Shown: positions 8,985 through 18,631, numbered from the stretch's first letter. The stretch is DNA of 64,000 nt from Symploca sp. SIO1C2 (GCA_010672925.1 JAAHFP010000003.1:124001-188000); one strand, 5' to 3'. The notes: generated by a model not told the origin, from the sequence alone. Numbers and translations: made by a program.

Positions 8985-9563
8985 ATGAGTGCTTTAACCC
9001 TCAACTTACCCCCTATCCTCAAACTGACTGACGAACAGTTTACCAAATTAGCTGTGGCAAACCAAGACTTGCAGCTAGAACTTACAGCTAAAGGAGAATT
9101 AGTAATTATGCCACCTACGGGGGGAGACACAGGGAACCGGAATTTTGAAGTTTATATCGACTTGGGTATTTGGAATCGCCAAACTCGTTTAGGAAAAGCT
9201 TTCGATTCTTCTACAGGATTTAGATTACCACTAGGTAGTACTCGCTCCCCTGATGCTTCCTGGGTGAAGATAGAACGATGGAATGCTCTTACTCAGGAGC
9301 AGCGAAAGAAATTTTTGCCCTTGTGTCCTGACTTTGCCCTAGAAATAGTTTCAGAAACTGATGATGTGGAAGAAACGAGAACAAAAATGCGGGAATATTT
9401 TGATAATGGACTACGGCTGGGGTGGCTGATTAATCCGAAACTTAAGCAAGTGGAAATTTATCGCCCTAATCGAGAGGTTGAATTGTTACAGTCTCCTGCA
9501 ACTTTATCCGGTGAAGAGGTTTTACCTGGATTTGTCTTAGATTTGCAACCTATTTTTGCCTAA
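8985..9563 (+). CDS. Uma2 family protein (PD-(D/E)XK nuclease fold)
   Basis: 192 aa, full length. Uma2 proteins (DUF820) adopt a restriction-endonuclease-like fold and are multicopy in cyanobacteria; their role is unknown. Visible signatures: LTDEQFTKLAVANQDLQLEL, PPTGGDTGNRN, FDSSTGFRLPLGSTRSPDASW (catalytic-type Asp in RSPDASW), CPDFALEIVSETD (Glu of the core, in EIVSE), then MREYFDNGLRLGWLINP and VLPGFVLDL. It ends at the edge of a MITE that overlaps its stop codon. Two other Uma2-derived loci in the window (29736-29967 and 44024-44287) are broken. Confidence 0.9.
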   Translation: MSALTLNLPPILKLTDEQFTKLAVANQDLQLELTAKGELVIMPPTGGDTGNRNFEVYIDLGIWNRQTRLGKAFDSSTGFRLPLGSTRSPDASWVKIERWNALTQEQRKKFLPLCPDFALEIVSETDDVEETRTKMREYFDNGLRLGWLINPKLKQVEIYRPNREVELLQSPATLSGEEVLPGFVLDLQPIFA

Positions 9564-9685
9564 TATCAAGTTAGGTATAATACTTACACTTCGGTTGCAA
9601 CAAGGCAGAGGGCAGAGAGCAGAAGGGAAGAAAGAAGGTTGCAAGGTAGAAAGGAATTATAAGTGATTATCCAAACTTGATATAA
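9562..9685. repeat. MITE family A, intergenic full copy
   Basis: Inverted ends ATATCAAGTTAGGTATAAT and ATTATCCAAACTTGATAT enclose a purine-rich centre of GGCAGAGGGCAGAG type. The left end supplies the last base of the Uma2 stop region. Length is about 122 bp. Confidence 0.8.
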
Positions 9686-9869
9686 CACTTGATTAGAATA
9701 CGATTCACTAACCAGAATTACGCGATCAGCTTCGCTGGTGCTGAAAGCAATCGCTCTTCTCTTCTCTTTGTGTCCTTTGTGTCTTTGTGGTTTCTTCAAA
9801 AGGAATAGTCTATATGCCCATACCTATTCCATTATCCATAAGATAGCACAAAAATGGGGCGCATACCAT

Positions 9870-10083
9870 CATTGGTGTCAACTTAAGCTTAGACATAGCT
9901 GGCTAGCTAGATTTCCTTGCCTCACCTTGGATTCAAATGATGAGGCTAATAGCAAAAGTCCATTTCAATGGACTAAATTCTTCGGCTTCACCTTCAGTTT
10001 AGTCATCTTTAGATGACTTGAGCTATTAGCCTGGGGTTTGAACCCCAGGCGAGATAAGGGTTTTACTTAAGTTGACACCAATG
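9870..10083. mobile_element. MITE family C with 18-bp inverted ends and 8-bp target duplication
   Basis: The ends are CATTGGTGTCAACTTAAG and its reverse complement, and both sides are flanked by CATACCAT (9862-9869 and 10084-10091), a clean 8-bp target duplication. There is no transposase. Inside is a large inverted repeat bounded by GGCTAATAGC / GAGCTATTAGCC, with small hairpins in each arm (GTCCATTTCAATGGAC, GTCATCTTTAGATGAC, CTGGGGTTTGAACCCCAG). A lone end of this type sits at 31042-31059. Confidence 0.8.
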
Positions 10084-10104
10084 CATACCATACGCCCCTA
10101 CAAT

Positions 10105-12303
10105 CTAACCAACTAATTCAACAGCCCGCTTCGCCAAAGCTTCAGCGGTAATACCATTAAATGCCATAATGTGACCAGCACTAGCAGCGGTTTCACCCCG
10201 TTTCCAAGCAAAGGTGTCCCGTCGGCAATTACTCCGCAGCATAATTGGCTCTAGCATGGCACTGGAACCACCAGTCACGCCGATTAAGGCATCACCGCCA
10301 AAAATTTTCTCAAATCCTTGATCATCCAGGAAGTGATTATCAGCGTCAGTGCAGGTTTGCGAAGCTGTATCATCAGGACGATACAAGCGGCGGGGATTGA
10401 TTACTGAAACAATCTTTACCCCAATACCTTGCTCTTCTAAGTTAGCGGCAGCATCAAACGCAGGAATCAGGGTCATATCCCCAATCACAGCAAATACGAC
10501 TTTTTTGCTACCTTCGGTTTCCTGGAGTACTACTCCACCATCCTGGAGTCCTTGGCGGGTTTGCTCAAAGGTGGTGCGTACCGGTAAAGGCGACTTACTA
10601 GCAGTAATGGTAATTCCCTTATTCTTAGTCGTCAGCGCCCAATCGTAGCAAACTTGGATACTATTGGCATCAGTGGGGAACAGAGGAAAGATATTGCCAT
10701 TGCGCATCATAGCCGCAAAGTAGTTTTCGATTTCAGGACGCTGGTGAGTCCAGCCATTGCGCCCTTGTTCCAAAGCCCCAGCAGTGAATAGAGTAATTGT
10801 AGAAGGGGTAGGGCGACGCAATTCTGCCATCGCTTGAGTTACTGTTTGCCAAATAGGTAAGCCGTTAATGGCAAAGGATTCGTAAGAACACCAGAGGGTA
10901 CGAGAACCAAACAGCGCTAAACTGACAGCTAAACCAGCACAGGCATCTTCACTCAAAGGCTCATACACCTGACCCTTGGGGCCTTGGAAGTAAGTTTCAT
11001 CCGGGGTGGGGTGAATGATTTTGAGGGCAATATTAATATTATTAATCCCAGAAGCAGCATTGCCATCAGCATTGGAAACGATGAAATTGGGGTCTTTTTG
11101 TCCCACATGGCCAACTAATTTCCCCATTGCGGTGGTCGCTACTTGCTTGTCTCCTTTAACTGGAAATTCCTCTAAGGGCAATTCACCTAAATCTGGTAGG
11201 GGCAATTCTTTTTCCGTCACCACCTGCTGGGATGCCGGACCCCCTGCGGATCGTTCAAAGTTGCTGCGTACCAATTCCCAAGCTTCGGGGGACAAAGCAC
11301 GAGTTTTTAGGGCACTGACGATATAGTCTTTCTCCAGATTGTCTCCTGGGTAAAGATTATGGGATTTTGCCCCCCGTTTGTGAACCCCTGCACCTTTAAG
11401 CTGTTTGACGATAAGTACGGTTAGCTTGCCACCTAATGCTGATTTAGCAGCCTTATCGGTGGCTTCTAAGACAGCTTGGGTAAATTCCAAACGTTTCTCC
11501 CAGGAAAATTCGGTGCTATCAACATAATCCCCTGGTTGGTTAGCATCATCGTAGTCTTTGGCATTAACTAGGATAATTTCTTGAAAGCCATTGCCTTTCC
11601 AGTAGGCAATCATCTCTTCATTTGATTTAGTCGAAACCATACTGTGGTGTTCCTGACTGTAGCCATTCCAAACCAAGATGGGAAGGAAGTTAGTAACTTC
11701 TGGATAAGCGGTGTTGAAGTGACCAAAACTGCTCATTACATAGGGTTCACCAATACCACCGTCGCCGATAGTTACAGGAAATAGCACATCTCGGTGCAGC
11801 AGGGCTCCCGCCATGGCAAAATGTTGTCCTTGTCCCAAAGGACCAGCGGGATTCAGCAGTCCTGGAATTTGACCGGAAAGATGTCCTAGCAGTCCGTCCA
11901 TTTCCCGGAAGCGTTCCCCCATTTGTTCGACGGTAGTAATACCCATATCTTCTAGGGAACGGTCAAGAAACATATTACTGTAGAAACCAGGGGCATGGTG
12001 GCCTACTTCCGTAATAATGTTTTTGTGACCAAGCATTACCAAAGAAGCGATCGCATCAGCAATACTGGCAAATCCTCCTGGGTGTCCAGAGGCTTTAGTC
12101 GCAGTCACTTGTAGAGTCAAGTAGCGCAAAGCATCCGCCGCAAGTAGAGTTTGGAATACCGCAGCGGGGTCAGAGGGAGAAGCAATCGCCAATTGAGATG
12201 GCGTGATTACTGGTTGTTGCCCATATTTCTCCAACCCAGGCAGCGCTTCACCGAAATACTGAATTCCTTGACAAAAAGCAGGAGTTGCGCTAGCAATGGT
12301 CAT
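10105..12303 (-). CDS. Transketolase-like thiamine diphosphate enzyme
   Basis: 732 aa. The N-terminal half resembles the pyrimidine-phosphate-binding domain of transketolases: TKASGHPGGFASIADAIAS at about 68-86, LGHLSGQIPGLLNPAGPLGQ, and a GDG motif (TIGDGGIGEPYVMSSFGHFN) followed by VWNGYSQEH. The middle and C-terminal parts carry the second thiamine-binding and transketolase C-terminal domains (SNADGNAASGINN, ESFAINGLPIWQ, TGGSSAMLEPIML). It differs from a canonical Calvin-cycle transketolase and may be a cyanobacterial paralogue with another substrate; phosphoketolase is less likely given the motifs. It is a single gene with no partner. Confidence 0.75.
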   Translation of the reverse strand: MTIASATPAFCQGIQYFGEALPGLEKYGQQPVITPSQLAIASPSDPAAVFQTLLAADALRYLTLQVTATKASGHPGGFASIADAIASLVMLGHKNIITEVGHHAPGFYSNMFLDRSLEDMGITTVEQMGERFREMDGLLGHLSGQIPGLLNPAGPLGQGQHFAMAGALLHRDVLFPVTIGDGGIGEPYVMSSFGHFNTAYPEVTNFLPILVWNGYSQEHHSMVSTKSNEEMIAYWKGNGFQEIILVNAKDYDDANQPGDYVDSTEFSWEKRLEFTQAVLEATDKAAKSALGGKLTVLIVKQLKGAGVHKRGAKSHNLYPGDNLEKDYIVSALKTRALSPEAWELVRSNFERSAGGPASQQVVTEKELPLPDLGELPLEEFPVKGDKQVATTAMGKLVGHVGQKDPNFIVSNADGNAASGINNINIALKIIHPTPDETYFQGPKGQVYEPLSEDACAGLAVSLALFGSRTLWCSYESFAINGLPIWQTVTQAMAELRRPTPSTITLFTAGALEQGRNGWTHQRPEIENYFAAMMRNGNIFPLFPTDANSIQVCYDWALTTKNKGITITASKSPLPVRTTFEQTRQGLQDGGVVLQETEGSKKVVFAVIGDMTLIPAFDAAANLEEQGIGVKIVSVINPRRLYRPDDTASQTCTDADNHFLDDQGFEKIFGGDALIGVTGGSSAMLEPIMLRSNCRRDTFAWKRGETAASAGHIMAFNGITAEALAKRAVELVG

Positions 12304-12420
12304 AGTTTTAGTTACCTCTTCAAATCACTGCGAGTATTACATAAATCCTACAGTTTGCCAGGGACATGCTGGATAAGTGATCTGAAGTATCACTATAGAT
12401 TTTTAGTTCACAGGGATTGG

Positions 12421-12594
12421 GGGCTGGGGGAGCTGAGGGAGCTGAGGGAGCTGAGGGAGCTGGAGGAGCTGAGGGAGCTGAGGGAGCTGGGGGAGCTGAG
12501 GGAGCTGGGGGAGCTGAGGGAGCTGAGGGAGCTGGGGGAGCTGGGGGAGCTGAGGGAGCTGAGGGAGCTGAGGGAGCTGAGGGAGCTGGGGGAG
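12421..12594. repeat. Nine-base minisatellite (GAGCTGAGG type)
   Basis: About 19 tandem copies of GAGCTG(A/G)GG(G/A). Because the unit is a multiple of three and lacks stops, all frames are open and give false repetitive ORFs; none has a plausible start or ribosome site. The spacer 12304-12717 also holds a heptamer array (CCTACCA type) at 12664-12715. Confidence 0.9.
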
Positions 12595-12717
12595 CAAGGC
12601 AGTCCCAAAATTGGGATAATTTATTTCTCGGGGTTCCCTAAGGGGGACAAGGGAGATAGATTGTCTACCACCTGCCACCTACTACCTACCACCTACCACT
12701 TACCACCTGCCACCTAA

Positions 12718-13188
12718 CTAATAAGATTTCGCCACTAATAGGCAATTACGGTTATCATCGGTGCGGGTGTAACTAAGCTGGTCTGAAATTTTTTGTAAGA
12801 TGGCAAGACCACGCCCTCCCCCACTTTCTTGATCTACCTTCTTCTCCAAATTTAGGAGTTTCCCTTCTAAATCAAAGGGTGGTCCCCAATCCCAGATTCT
12901 GAGTTCTAAACGCTGGGGAGCGATGGTGAATTCGATTTCAACCGAAACCTCACTGGATATGTCCCTGTGGGCATGACGCACGGCGTTGGTAAATCCTTCC
13001 GCCAGAGCTAATTGGTACTGCAACCAGACTTTTTTGGGAATAGACGGTTGGTTGAGCTGTTCAAACCATGACAAAATCTGGTCTAATGTCTTAAGGTCGG
13101 AGGGAAATTGCTTAATATATTTGTGAGAGTCTTTCAATTGCTCAAAGCCCTTTAAATCAACGACACTACAACCCGGTCGGAAATGCAC
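12718..13188 (-). CDS. RsbW-like anti-sigma factor / serine-protein kinase
   Basis: 156 aa, starting at a GTG at 13188 preceded by AAGGA. It is a GHKL ATPase of the anti-sigma type: N-box NAVRHAHRD, G1 box WDWGPPFD, and G2 box GGGRGLAIL near the C-terminus. In partner switching, such kinases phosphorylate a STAS antagonist and bind a sigma factor or other target. A REC-PP2C phosphatase (13372) is divergent to it and a STAS protein (14866) lies beyond that, making a full set of switch components. Confidence 0.85.
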   Translation of the reverse strand: MHFRPGCSVVDLKGFEQLKDSHKYIKQFPSDLKTLDQILSWFEQLNQPSIPKKVWLQYQLALAEGFTNAVRHAHRDISSEVSVEIEFTIAPQRLELRIWDWGPPFDLEGKLLNLEKKVDQESGGGRGLAILQKISDQLSYTRTDDNRNCLLVAKSY

Positions 13189-13371
13189 CTGTGTTCCTTG
13201 TGAAACAATTCAGTTTACCCTGGATCTGAAACTTTGCTTTAGCATTGATTAACTTATTGGGAAACTGGACCCTTTCCTGAAGCAACTACACGATAACCGA
13301 ATATAGTTGCTAACCTCTTTGTTAGTATGTGCATCTGCAAATCTAATAGTGAACTGTAGTACTTCAATACC

Positions 13372-14511
13372 ATGAGCCAAATTCTGATTATTGATGACGA
13401 CCCAGCTATTCAGATGTTACTGAAAAGGACACTTGCTAAACGGGGTTATGAGATTGCGGTTGCCAGCAACGGTGAAGATGGTCTAGCAATGGCAAAAGAG
13501 TTATGCCCAGGGCTAATTCTGTGCGATTGGAATATGCCACGCATGAACGGACTAGAGGTTTGTTGCCAAGTCAAGGCAACACCTGAGCTCTCAACTACCA
13601 TATTTGTGTTGTTGACTGCCCGCACCTCAGTTGAGGATCGTGTCCAAGGTTTGGATGCTGGTGCTGATGACTTTTTGTCCAAGCCTATCGAGATGCCTGA
13701 GTTGCAGGCACGGGTAAGGGCTGGTTTAAGGTTACATCAACTTAGCCGTGATCTACAAAACCAAAAACAGCTGCTGGAGGCAGAATTGGCCGCAGCTGCT
13801 GAATATGTGAGTTCTATTCTTCCTGACAGGATTACGGAACCACCGGTGACTATCGACTCCCGATTTATTCCTTCTTTTCAGCTGGGGGGGGACGGCTTTG
13901 ATTATTATTGGCTAGATTCAGAGCATTTAGCAATTTATTTACTAGATGCTGCCGGACATGGTTTAAAAGCTGCCTTGCCGACGATTTCAGTCTTGAACCT
14001 ATTGAAATCCCGAGCACTGCCTCATATCAATTACTACAAACCCAGCGATGTCCTGGGAGGGTTAAATGACACATTTCAGATGACTCAGCGCAATGATAAG
14101 TACTTCACCATCTGGTACGGAGTATATAACCGGTTTACTCGCAAACTAGTTTACTCTAGTGCAGGACATCCACCAGCGATCTTGCTCTGTGAAAGTCCCG
14201 ATTCATCCGTTCAGGTGGAACGATTGAAGACTCAAGGTTTACCTATTGGTATGTTCCCGGAGATTACTTATATTGAGCAAAGCTGCGAGGTTGCTAAATC
14301 CAGCTCACTTTATCTGTTTAGCGATGGAATTTATGAGATTAACCAAAGTGATGGTAAGATTTGGGGACTGGATCCCTTCGTCCAGCTACTTGCAGACTGT
14401 AGGGGCAATAATACCCGTAACCTGGACCAGGTACTGAACTCTATTGCTTCCATCAATCCCCAAGATAATTTTGATGATGATGTATCCCTGCTAGAAATCA
14501 ACTTTGGTTAA
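13372..14511 (+). CDS. Response regulator with PP2C-type (RsbU/SpoIIE) phosphatase output
   Basis: 379 aa. The receiver domain at residues 1-120 has the acidic pocket DDD at 8-10, phospho-acceptor Asp52 in LCDWNMP and Lys104 in LSKP. A linker helix at 121-150 (LSRDLQNQKQLLEAELAAAA) leads to a SpoIIE-like phosphatase domain with LGGDGFDYY, DAAGHGLKAALP, YSSAGHPPAIL, LFSDGIYE and the final DDDVSLL metal site. It probably dephosphorylates the STAS protein encoded just downstream on the opposite strand when the receiver is phosphorylated. No cognate histidine kinase is adjacent. Confidence 0.92.
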   Translation: MSQILIIDDDPAIQMLLKRTLAKRGYEIAVASNGEDGLAMAKELCPGLILCDWNMPRMNGLEVCCQVKATPELSTTIFVLLTARTSVEDRVQGLDAGADDFLSKPIEMPELQARVRAGLRLHQLSRDLQNQKQLLEAELAAAAEYVSSILPDRITEPPVTIDSRFIPSFQLGGDGFDYYWLDSEHLAIYLLDAAGHGLKAALPTISVLNLLKSRALPHINYYKPSDVLGGLNDTFQMTQRNDKYFTIWYGVYNRFTRKLVYSSAGHPPAILLCESPDSSVQVERLKTQGLPIGMFPEITYIEQSCEVAKSSSLYLFSDGIYEINQSDGKIWGLDPFVQLLADCRGNNTRNLDQVLNSIASINPQDNFDDDVSLLEINFG

Positions 14512-14539
14512 TATTATCCCTGAGCAAGAGCTATCTTGC

Positions 14540-14866
14540 TTAGTTAGTCGCAGCAACAGCGTTTTCAAACTCTTCTCGGGTTTCAAAGATTTCAAAAACG
14601 CGGTCCATGCTCGTCAGTTCAAATAACATTCTGATTTGGTCATTGACGGAACAAATAAACAGCTTGCCACCAGCTGCACGAACCGTTTTTAGCGCCAGAA
14701 CTAGTGCCCCTAAACCAGAACTATCCATAAAGGTAACATCTGCAAAATCAATCAACACTATATCTACATTAGATTCCACCAATTTAGTAATCTCTTGGCG
14801 AAACTGACCAGCTTTGGTGCCATCTAAGATACCAGAGGGTCGAACAACTTTAACAACAGAACTCAT
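14540..14866 (-). CDS. STAS-domain anti-sigma factor antagonist
   Basis: 108 aa from the ATG at 14866, which has GAGAG upstream; the longer frame from 14941 adds an unlikely leader. The STAS core is clear: GILDGTKAGQFRQEI, VLIDFADVTFMDSSGLGALV, AAGGKLFICSVNDQIRMLFE. The phosphorylatable serine is in DSSG. It faces the REC-PP2C gene tail to tail and is probably the substrate of both the RsbW-like kinase and that phosphatase. Confidence 0.92.
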   Translation of the reverse strand: MSSVVKVVRPSGILDGTKAGQFRQEITKLVESNVDIVLIDFADVTFMDSSGLGALVLALKTVRAAGGKLFICSVNDQIRMLFELTSMDRVFEIFETREEFENAVAATN

Positions 14867-15194
14867 ATTTCTCTCAAGACTTGCTATTTTCAAAAATATC
14901 CAGACTTTGCCAGTATAGCCGCGACTAATAGTTTCAGCCACACTCTAGCTAGTATCACAAGAAGGCAAAAGGCAGAAGACTCTAAGGTTGTAAGGTTATA
15001 GATAATTTCTCTTCCCATTACCGGGTGAGGTGAAATTGTGGGTGGGATTTACGAGAGCTTTGTATCCAAAAATTATCAGTTCTCTCTTCTTCCTCCGCTC
15101 CTCCGCTCCTCCACTCCCCACCCTTTTTTTCGCTCACCCCCCATCACCCTGCCCTAATCAGGGTAGTATTTTTCAGAGCCACTTGAATTTAATT

Positions 15195-16826
15195 ATGGAA
15201 TCCTATGATGTTGTGATTATCGGTGCAGGTCACAATGGACTTGTCTGCGCTTCCTACTTGCTCAAAGCTGGTTATACAGTATTGCTCCTAGAGGCACGTT
15301 CCGTCCCTGGGGGCGCAGCAACTACTGAAGAAGCCTTGCCAGAGGAAGCAACCGGCTTTAAGTTTAATCTTTGTGCCATTGACCACGAATTTATTCACTT
15401 AGGGCCAGTTGTTGAGGAATTAGAACTGCGACGATATGGATTAGAATACTTGTTCTGTGACCCTGTGGTCTTCTGCCCTCATCCCGATGGTAAATATTTC
15501 TTGGGTCACCAATCGGTGGAAAAGACTTGTGCTGAAATTGCTCGTTATAGCGATCGCGATGCCCAAAAGTATGCCGAATTTACTGATTACTGGCAAAGGG
15601 TTACCAAAGCGATCGCGCCTTTGTTTAATGCACCACCTCAGTCAATTATCGATATTTTAAGCAACTATCGCCTGGAGAATTTACAAAGTGCCTTATCTGT
15701 AGTTGGTGGTGTCAACAAAACTCTCGACTGGGTGCGCAATATGATCACTAGTCCAGAAGATATCCTCAACGAGTGGTTTGATTCTGAGTTTCTCAAAGCC
15801 CCCCTTGCTAGACTTGCGGCTGAATTAGGAACGCCTCCTTCCCAAAAAACTACTGCTATCGGAGCAATGATGATGTCTTTGCGCCACCATCCTGGGATGG
15901 CAAGACCTAAAGGTGGTACTGGGGCACTTACCCAAGCTCTTTTAAAATTGGTCAAAAGTAAAGGTGGTGTGGTTTTATGTGAGCAGCCGGTGCAAAAAGT
16001 TTTAATTGATGATAATTGTCGAGCTGTGGGAGTCCAAGTATTAGGGGGTAAGGAGTATCGTGCTAATAAGGGGGTAATTTCCAATATTGATGCTCAGCGC
16101 TTGTTTCTCCAGATGGTGGACTCCAGTGCTCTCGATTCAGCAGACCCAAAACTGGGGGAGAGAATAAAAAGAAGAATTGTCAATAATAACGAAACAATTC
16201 TAAAAATTGACTGTGCTTTATCAGAAGTGCCCCGCTTTGAAGCTTTTAACCACCAAGATGAATATCTGATTGGTACAGTGCTGATTGCTGACTCGGTAGC
16301 TCATGTAGAACAAGCTCATGCCTTGGCACAAATGGGACAGATTCCTGATTCCGACCCTTCCCTATATTTGGATGTGCCAACAGTCCTCGATCCATCCATG
16401 GCTCCAGCGGGTAAGCATACCTTGTGGATTGAGTTTTTTGCCCCTTATCAGATTGCGGGAGCTGAGGGAACAGGTTTAAACGGCACTGGTTGGACGGAGG
16501 ATTTGAAGAACAAAGTTGCAGACCGGGTTATCGATAAGTTAGCAGATTATGCACCAAATATTAAGGAGGCAATCATAGCACGTCGGGTAGAAAGTCCAGC
16601 GGAATTGGGAGCAAGACTAGGAGCCTATAAAGGAAATTATTATCACCTAGATATGACTTTAGACCAGATGATTTTCCTGCGTCCTTTACCGGAAATTGCT
16701 AACTATAAGACTCCAATTAAAGGGTTATTCCTGACAGGGGCTGGTACTCATCCAGGAGGTTCAATTTCTGGTATGCCGGGACGCAATTGTGCTAGGGTCT
16801 TTTTAAGAAGTAATGTGGGTCTTTAG
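15195..16826 (+). CDS. crtO: Beta-carotene ketolase, CrtO type
   Basis: 543 aa from the ATG at 15195 (MESYDVVIIGAGHNGLVCAS); the open frame begins 165 bases earlier but that part is repeat-derived. The N-terminal FAD-binding motif is GAGHNG, followed by PGGAATTEE. The C-terminus LTGAGTHPGGSISGMPGRN is the typical flavin-binding end of phytoene-desaturase-like enzymes. Overall the protein closely follows the cyanobacterial CrtO pattern (LCAIDHEFIHLGPVVEEL, ARPKGGTGALTQAL, TVLDPSMAPAGKHTLWIEF). CrtO adds keto groups to beta-carotene to make echinenone, in membranes. A related retinol-saturase-like function cannot be fully excluded. Confidence 0.88.
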   Translation: MESYDVVIIGAGHNGLVCASYLLKAGYTVLLLEARSVPGGAATTEEALPEEATGFKFNLCAIDHEFIHLGPVVEELELRRYGLEYLFCDPVVFCPHPDGKYFLGHQSVEKTCAEIARYSDRDAQKYAEFTDYWQRVTKAIAPLFNAPPQSIIDILSNYRLENLQSALSVVGGVNKTLDWVRNMITSPEDILNEWFDSEFLKAPLARLAAELGTPPSQKTTAIGAMMMSLRHHPGMARPKGGTGALTQALLKLVKSKGGVVLCEQPVQKVLIDDNCRAVGVQVLGGKEYRANKGVISNIDAQRLFLQMVDSSALDSADPKLGERIKRRIVNNNETILKIDCALSEVPRFEAFNHQDEYLIGTVLIADSVAHVEQAHALAQMGQIPDSDPSLYLDVPTVLDPSMAPAGKHTLWIEFFAPYQIAGAEGTGLNGTGWTEDLKNKVADRVIDKLADYAPNIKEAIIARRVESPAELGARLGAYKGNYYHLDMTLDQMIFLRPLPEIANYKTPIKGLFLTGAGTHPGGSISGMPGRNCARVFLRSNVGL

Positions 16827-16890
16827 TGTATGATGCCGTGATATCCTGAGGTTTGCGACCTGCAATCCCACAAATAGCAGCATATCTGCC

Positions 16891-17472
16891 ATGTCCCCAT
16901 CTAATTTATCTCAAGAGAATGGTCACTCCAGCAACAGTAGTGTTACGCTCACTGATGAAGCTGGGCGATCGCTTCCTTGTACTATCGAGCATTCCCTAGA
17001 GGTAGAAGGCTCAGAATATCTCCTATTGATGCCGGTAGACTTACCCATACAAATTGTTGCCTGGGATGAGGATGAGGATGACGAAGACTCAGCCGAAGCC
17101 ACTCTGCTCGATAACGACGAAGAAATTGACTTCCTCTTCCCTGATGCTAGAGCAGTTTTAGCAGAGCACAACCTGACTCTCAAGCATACAGCCTACACTC
17201 TCACTGCTGCTGGAGAATTACCCGACTTAGACCAAGAGGAAATTCTCGCCATCGAACTTGAGGATGAAGATGGTGAACTAGAGCCAGATGAGTTTCAACT
17301 GTTGGCTAGCTTCTATTATGAAGAACAAGAGTATGGAATCTACACTCCTATTGAACCTTTATTATTTTTGGCTCAGAGAAACCACACTGGTGAACTGGAG
17401 TTACTTTCCCCAGAGGAATTTCATAAAGTGCAACCGCTGTTGGAAGATTTGCTATTCGATGGGCTAGAGTGA
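16891..17472 (+). CDS. DUF3727 domain protein
   Basis: 193 aa, strongly acidic. It opens with a low-complexity leader and VTLTDEAGRSLPCTIEHSLE, then SEYLLLMPVDLPIQIVAWD, an acidic run of Asp and Glu, and SFYYEEQEYGIYTPIEPLLF near the C-terminus. This order matches the DUF3727 (and related DUF1292-like) proteins conserved in cyanobacteria and plastids. It lies 82 bases before mltG on the same strand, as is common in cyanobacteria, and the two are probably co-transcribed. Function unknown. Confidence 0.85.
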   Translation: MSPSNLSQENGHSSNSSVTLTDEAGRSLPCTIEHSLEVEGSEYLLLMPVDLPIQIVAWDEDEDDEDSAEATLLDNDEEIDFLFPDARAVLAEHNLTLKHTAYTLTAAGELPDLDQEEILAIELEDEDGELEPDEFQLLASFYYEEQEYGIYTPIEPLLFLAQRNHTGELELLSPEEFHKVQPLLEDLLFDGLE

Positions 17473-17554
17473 ACTAACCTAAGCATCTTTGGTTATTAGT
17501 TATTTGTCCTTTGTACTAGTATTGAGTCCTTTACCGACTCAATCAACTCAACCG

Positions 17555-18631
17555 ATGAAAGCTTTTAAAGACATTGCTAAATGGTCTTATTATTTTGCTC
17601 TGCTGCCGGTAGTACTGGGTGTTTGTCTCTGGCAAAGCTGGGCTTGGTGGAGTTGGGCAAAAGCCTCACCAATTGCCGAGGTATCCTCAGACTGGGCAGC
17701 GGAGCAAGCAGTACAAATCCAGATTCCCCGAGGAACAACCTCTGGGCAGATTGGTAATGATCTTGAAGCAGCTGGGTTACTGCGCTCAGCTAAGGCTTGG
17801 CGATTGTGGTTTTATTGGCTGAAACTCCAAGAACCTCAAGGCTCATTTAAGGCAGGAACTTATAAGCTCTCACCAACTCAACCCCTAGCAGAAATTGCTC
17901 AGAAAGTTTGGAATGGTGAGGTAATGCAGCTTTCCTTTACTATTCCTGAAGGATGGTCTTTGCAGCAGATGGGGACTTACTTTGAATCCCTTGGCTATTT
18001 CAGTGCTCAAGAATTTCTCTCTGCTGCTCGTCAGATTCCCGAAGAGCAGTATCCTTGGTTACCTAGCGGCTTGCCTCACTTAGAAGGATATTTATACCCA
18101 GATACCTATAGACTATCTAGCGATCGCGTTACACCGGAACAAATCATTCAACGTATGCTCGACCGGTTTGAGGAGGTAGCATTGCCTTTATACCAAGAAG
18201 GACAAGACAAAACTCAACTAGAATTGGATGAGTGGGTGACTTTAGCCAGCATTGTTGAAAAAGAAGCCGTAATTGCTTCTGAGCGTCCTCTTATTGCTGG
18301 AGTTTTTGCCCAGCGTTTACGGCGAGATATGAAGCTACAAGCAGATCCTACGGTTGAATATGGGTTAGGCATTAAGCAAACTGCTGATCAACCTCTAACT
18401 TTGGCTCAGGTACAGACCCCATCTCCCTACAACACTTATCTCAATCAGGGACTACCACCTACCCCCATTGCTGGTCCTGGTTTAGAAAGTTTAAAAGCTG
18501 CTCTCAATCCTGAGAATACTGATTATCTATATTTTGTCGCTCGTTACGATGGTACTCACTTTTTTAGCAAAACCCTAGAAGAGCACGAAGCCGCGACAAG
18601 GGCTATCCGTGAACAAAGAGAAGCACAGTAA
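17555..18631 (+). CDS. mltG: Endolytic murein transglycosylase MltG
   Basis: 358 aa from the ATG at 17555 (MKAFKDIAKWSYYF). One transmembrane helix at about residues 12-32 anchors it in the plasma membrane, with the catalytic domain in the periplasm. A LysM-like part (AAEQAVQIQIPRGTTSGQIG) precedes the YceG domain with TLASIVEKEA (catalytic Glu), LQADPTVEYGLG, YNTYLNQGLPPTPIAGPGLE and the final DGTHFFSKTLEEH. It cleaves nascent glycan strands to terminate their elongation. Its 3' end runs into a GGAGCGGAGGAGC-type repeat. Confidence 0.95.
   Translation: MKAFKDIAKWSYYFALLPVVLGVCLWQSWAWWSWAKASPIAEVSSDWAAEQAVQIQIPRGTTSGQIGNDLEAAGLLRSAKAWRLWFYWLKLQEPQGSFKAGTYKLSPTQPLAEIAQKVWNGEVMQLSFTIPEGWSLQQMGTYFESLGYFSAQEFLSAARQIPEEQYPWLPSGLPHLEGYLYPDTYRLSSDRVTPEQIIQRMLDRFEEVALPLYQEGQDKTQLELDEWVTLASIVEKEAVIASERPLIAGVFAQRLRRDMKLQADPTVEYGLGIKQTADQPLTLAQVQTPSPYNTYLNQGLPPTPIAGPGLESLKAALNPENTDYLYFVARYDGTHFFSKTLEEHEAATRAIREQREAQ

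Noticed and set aside
12403-12717. Open frames with LRE or PQL repeats
   Set aside because: They come from a nine-base minisatellite with no start signal or protein-like ends; all frames are open.
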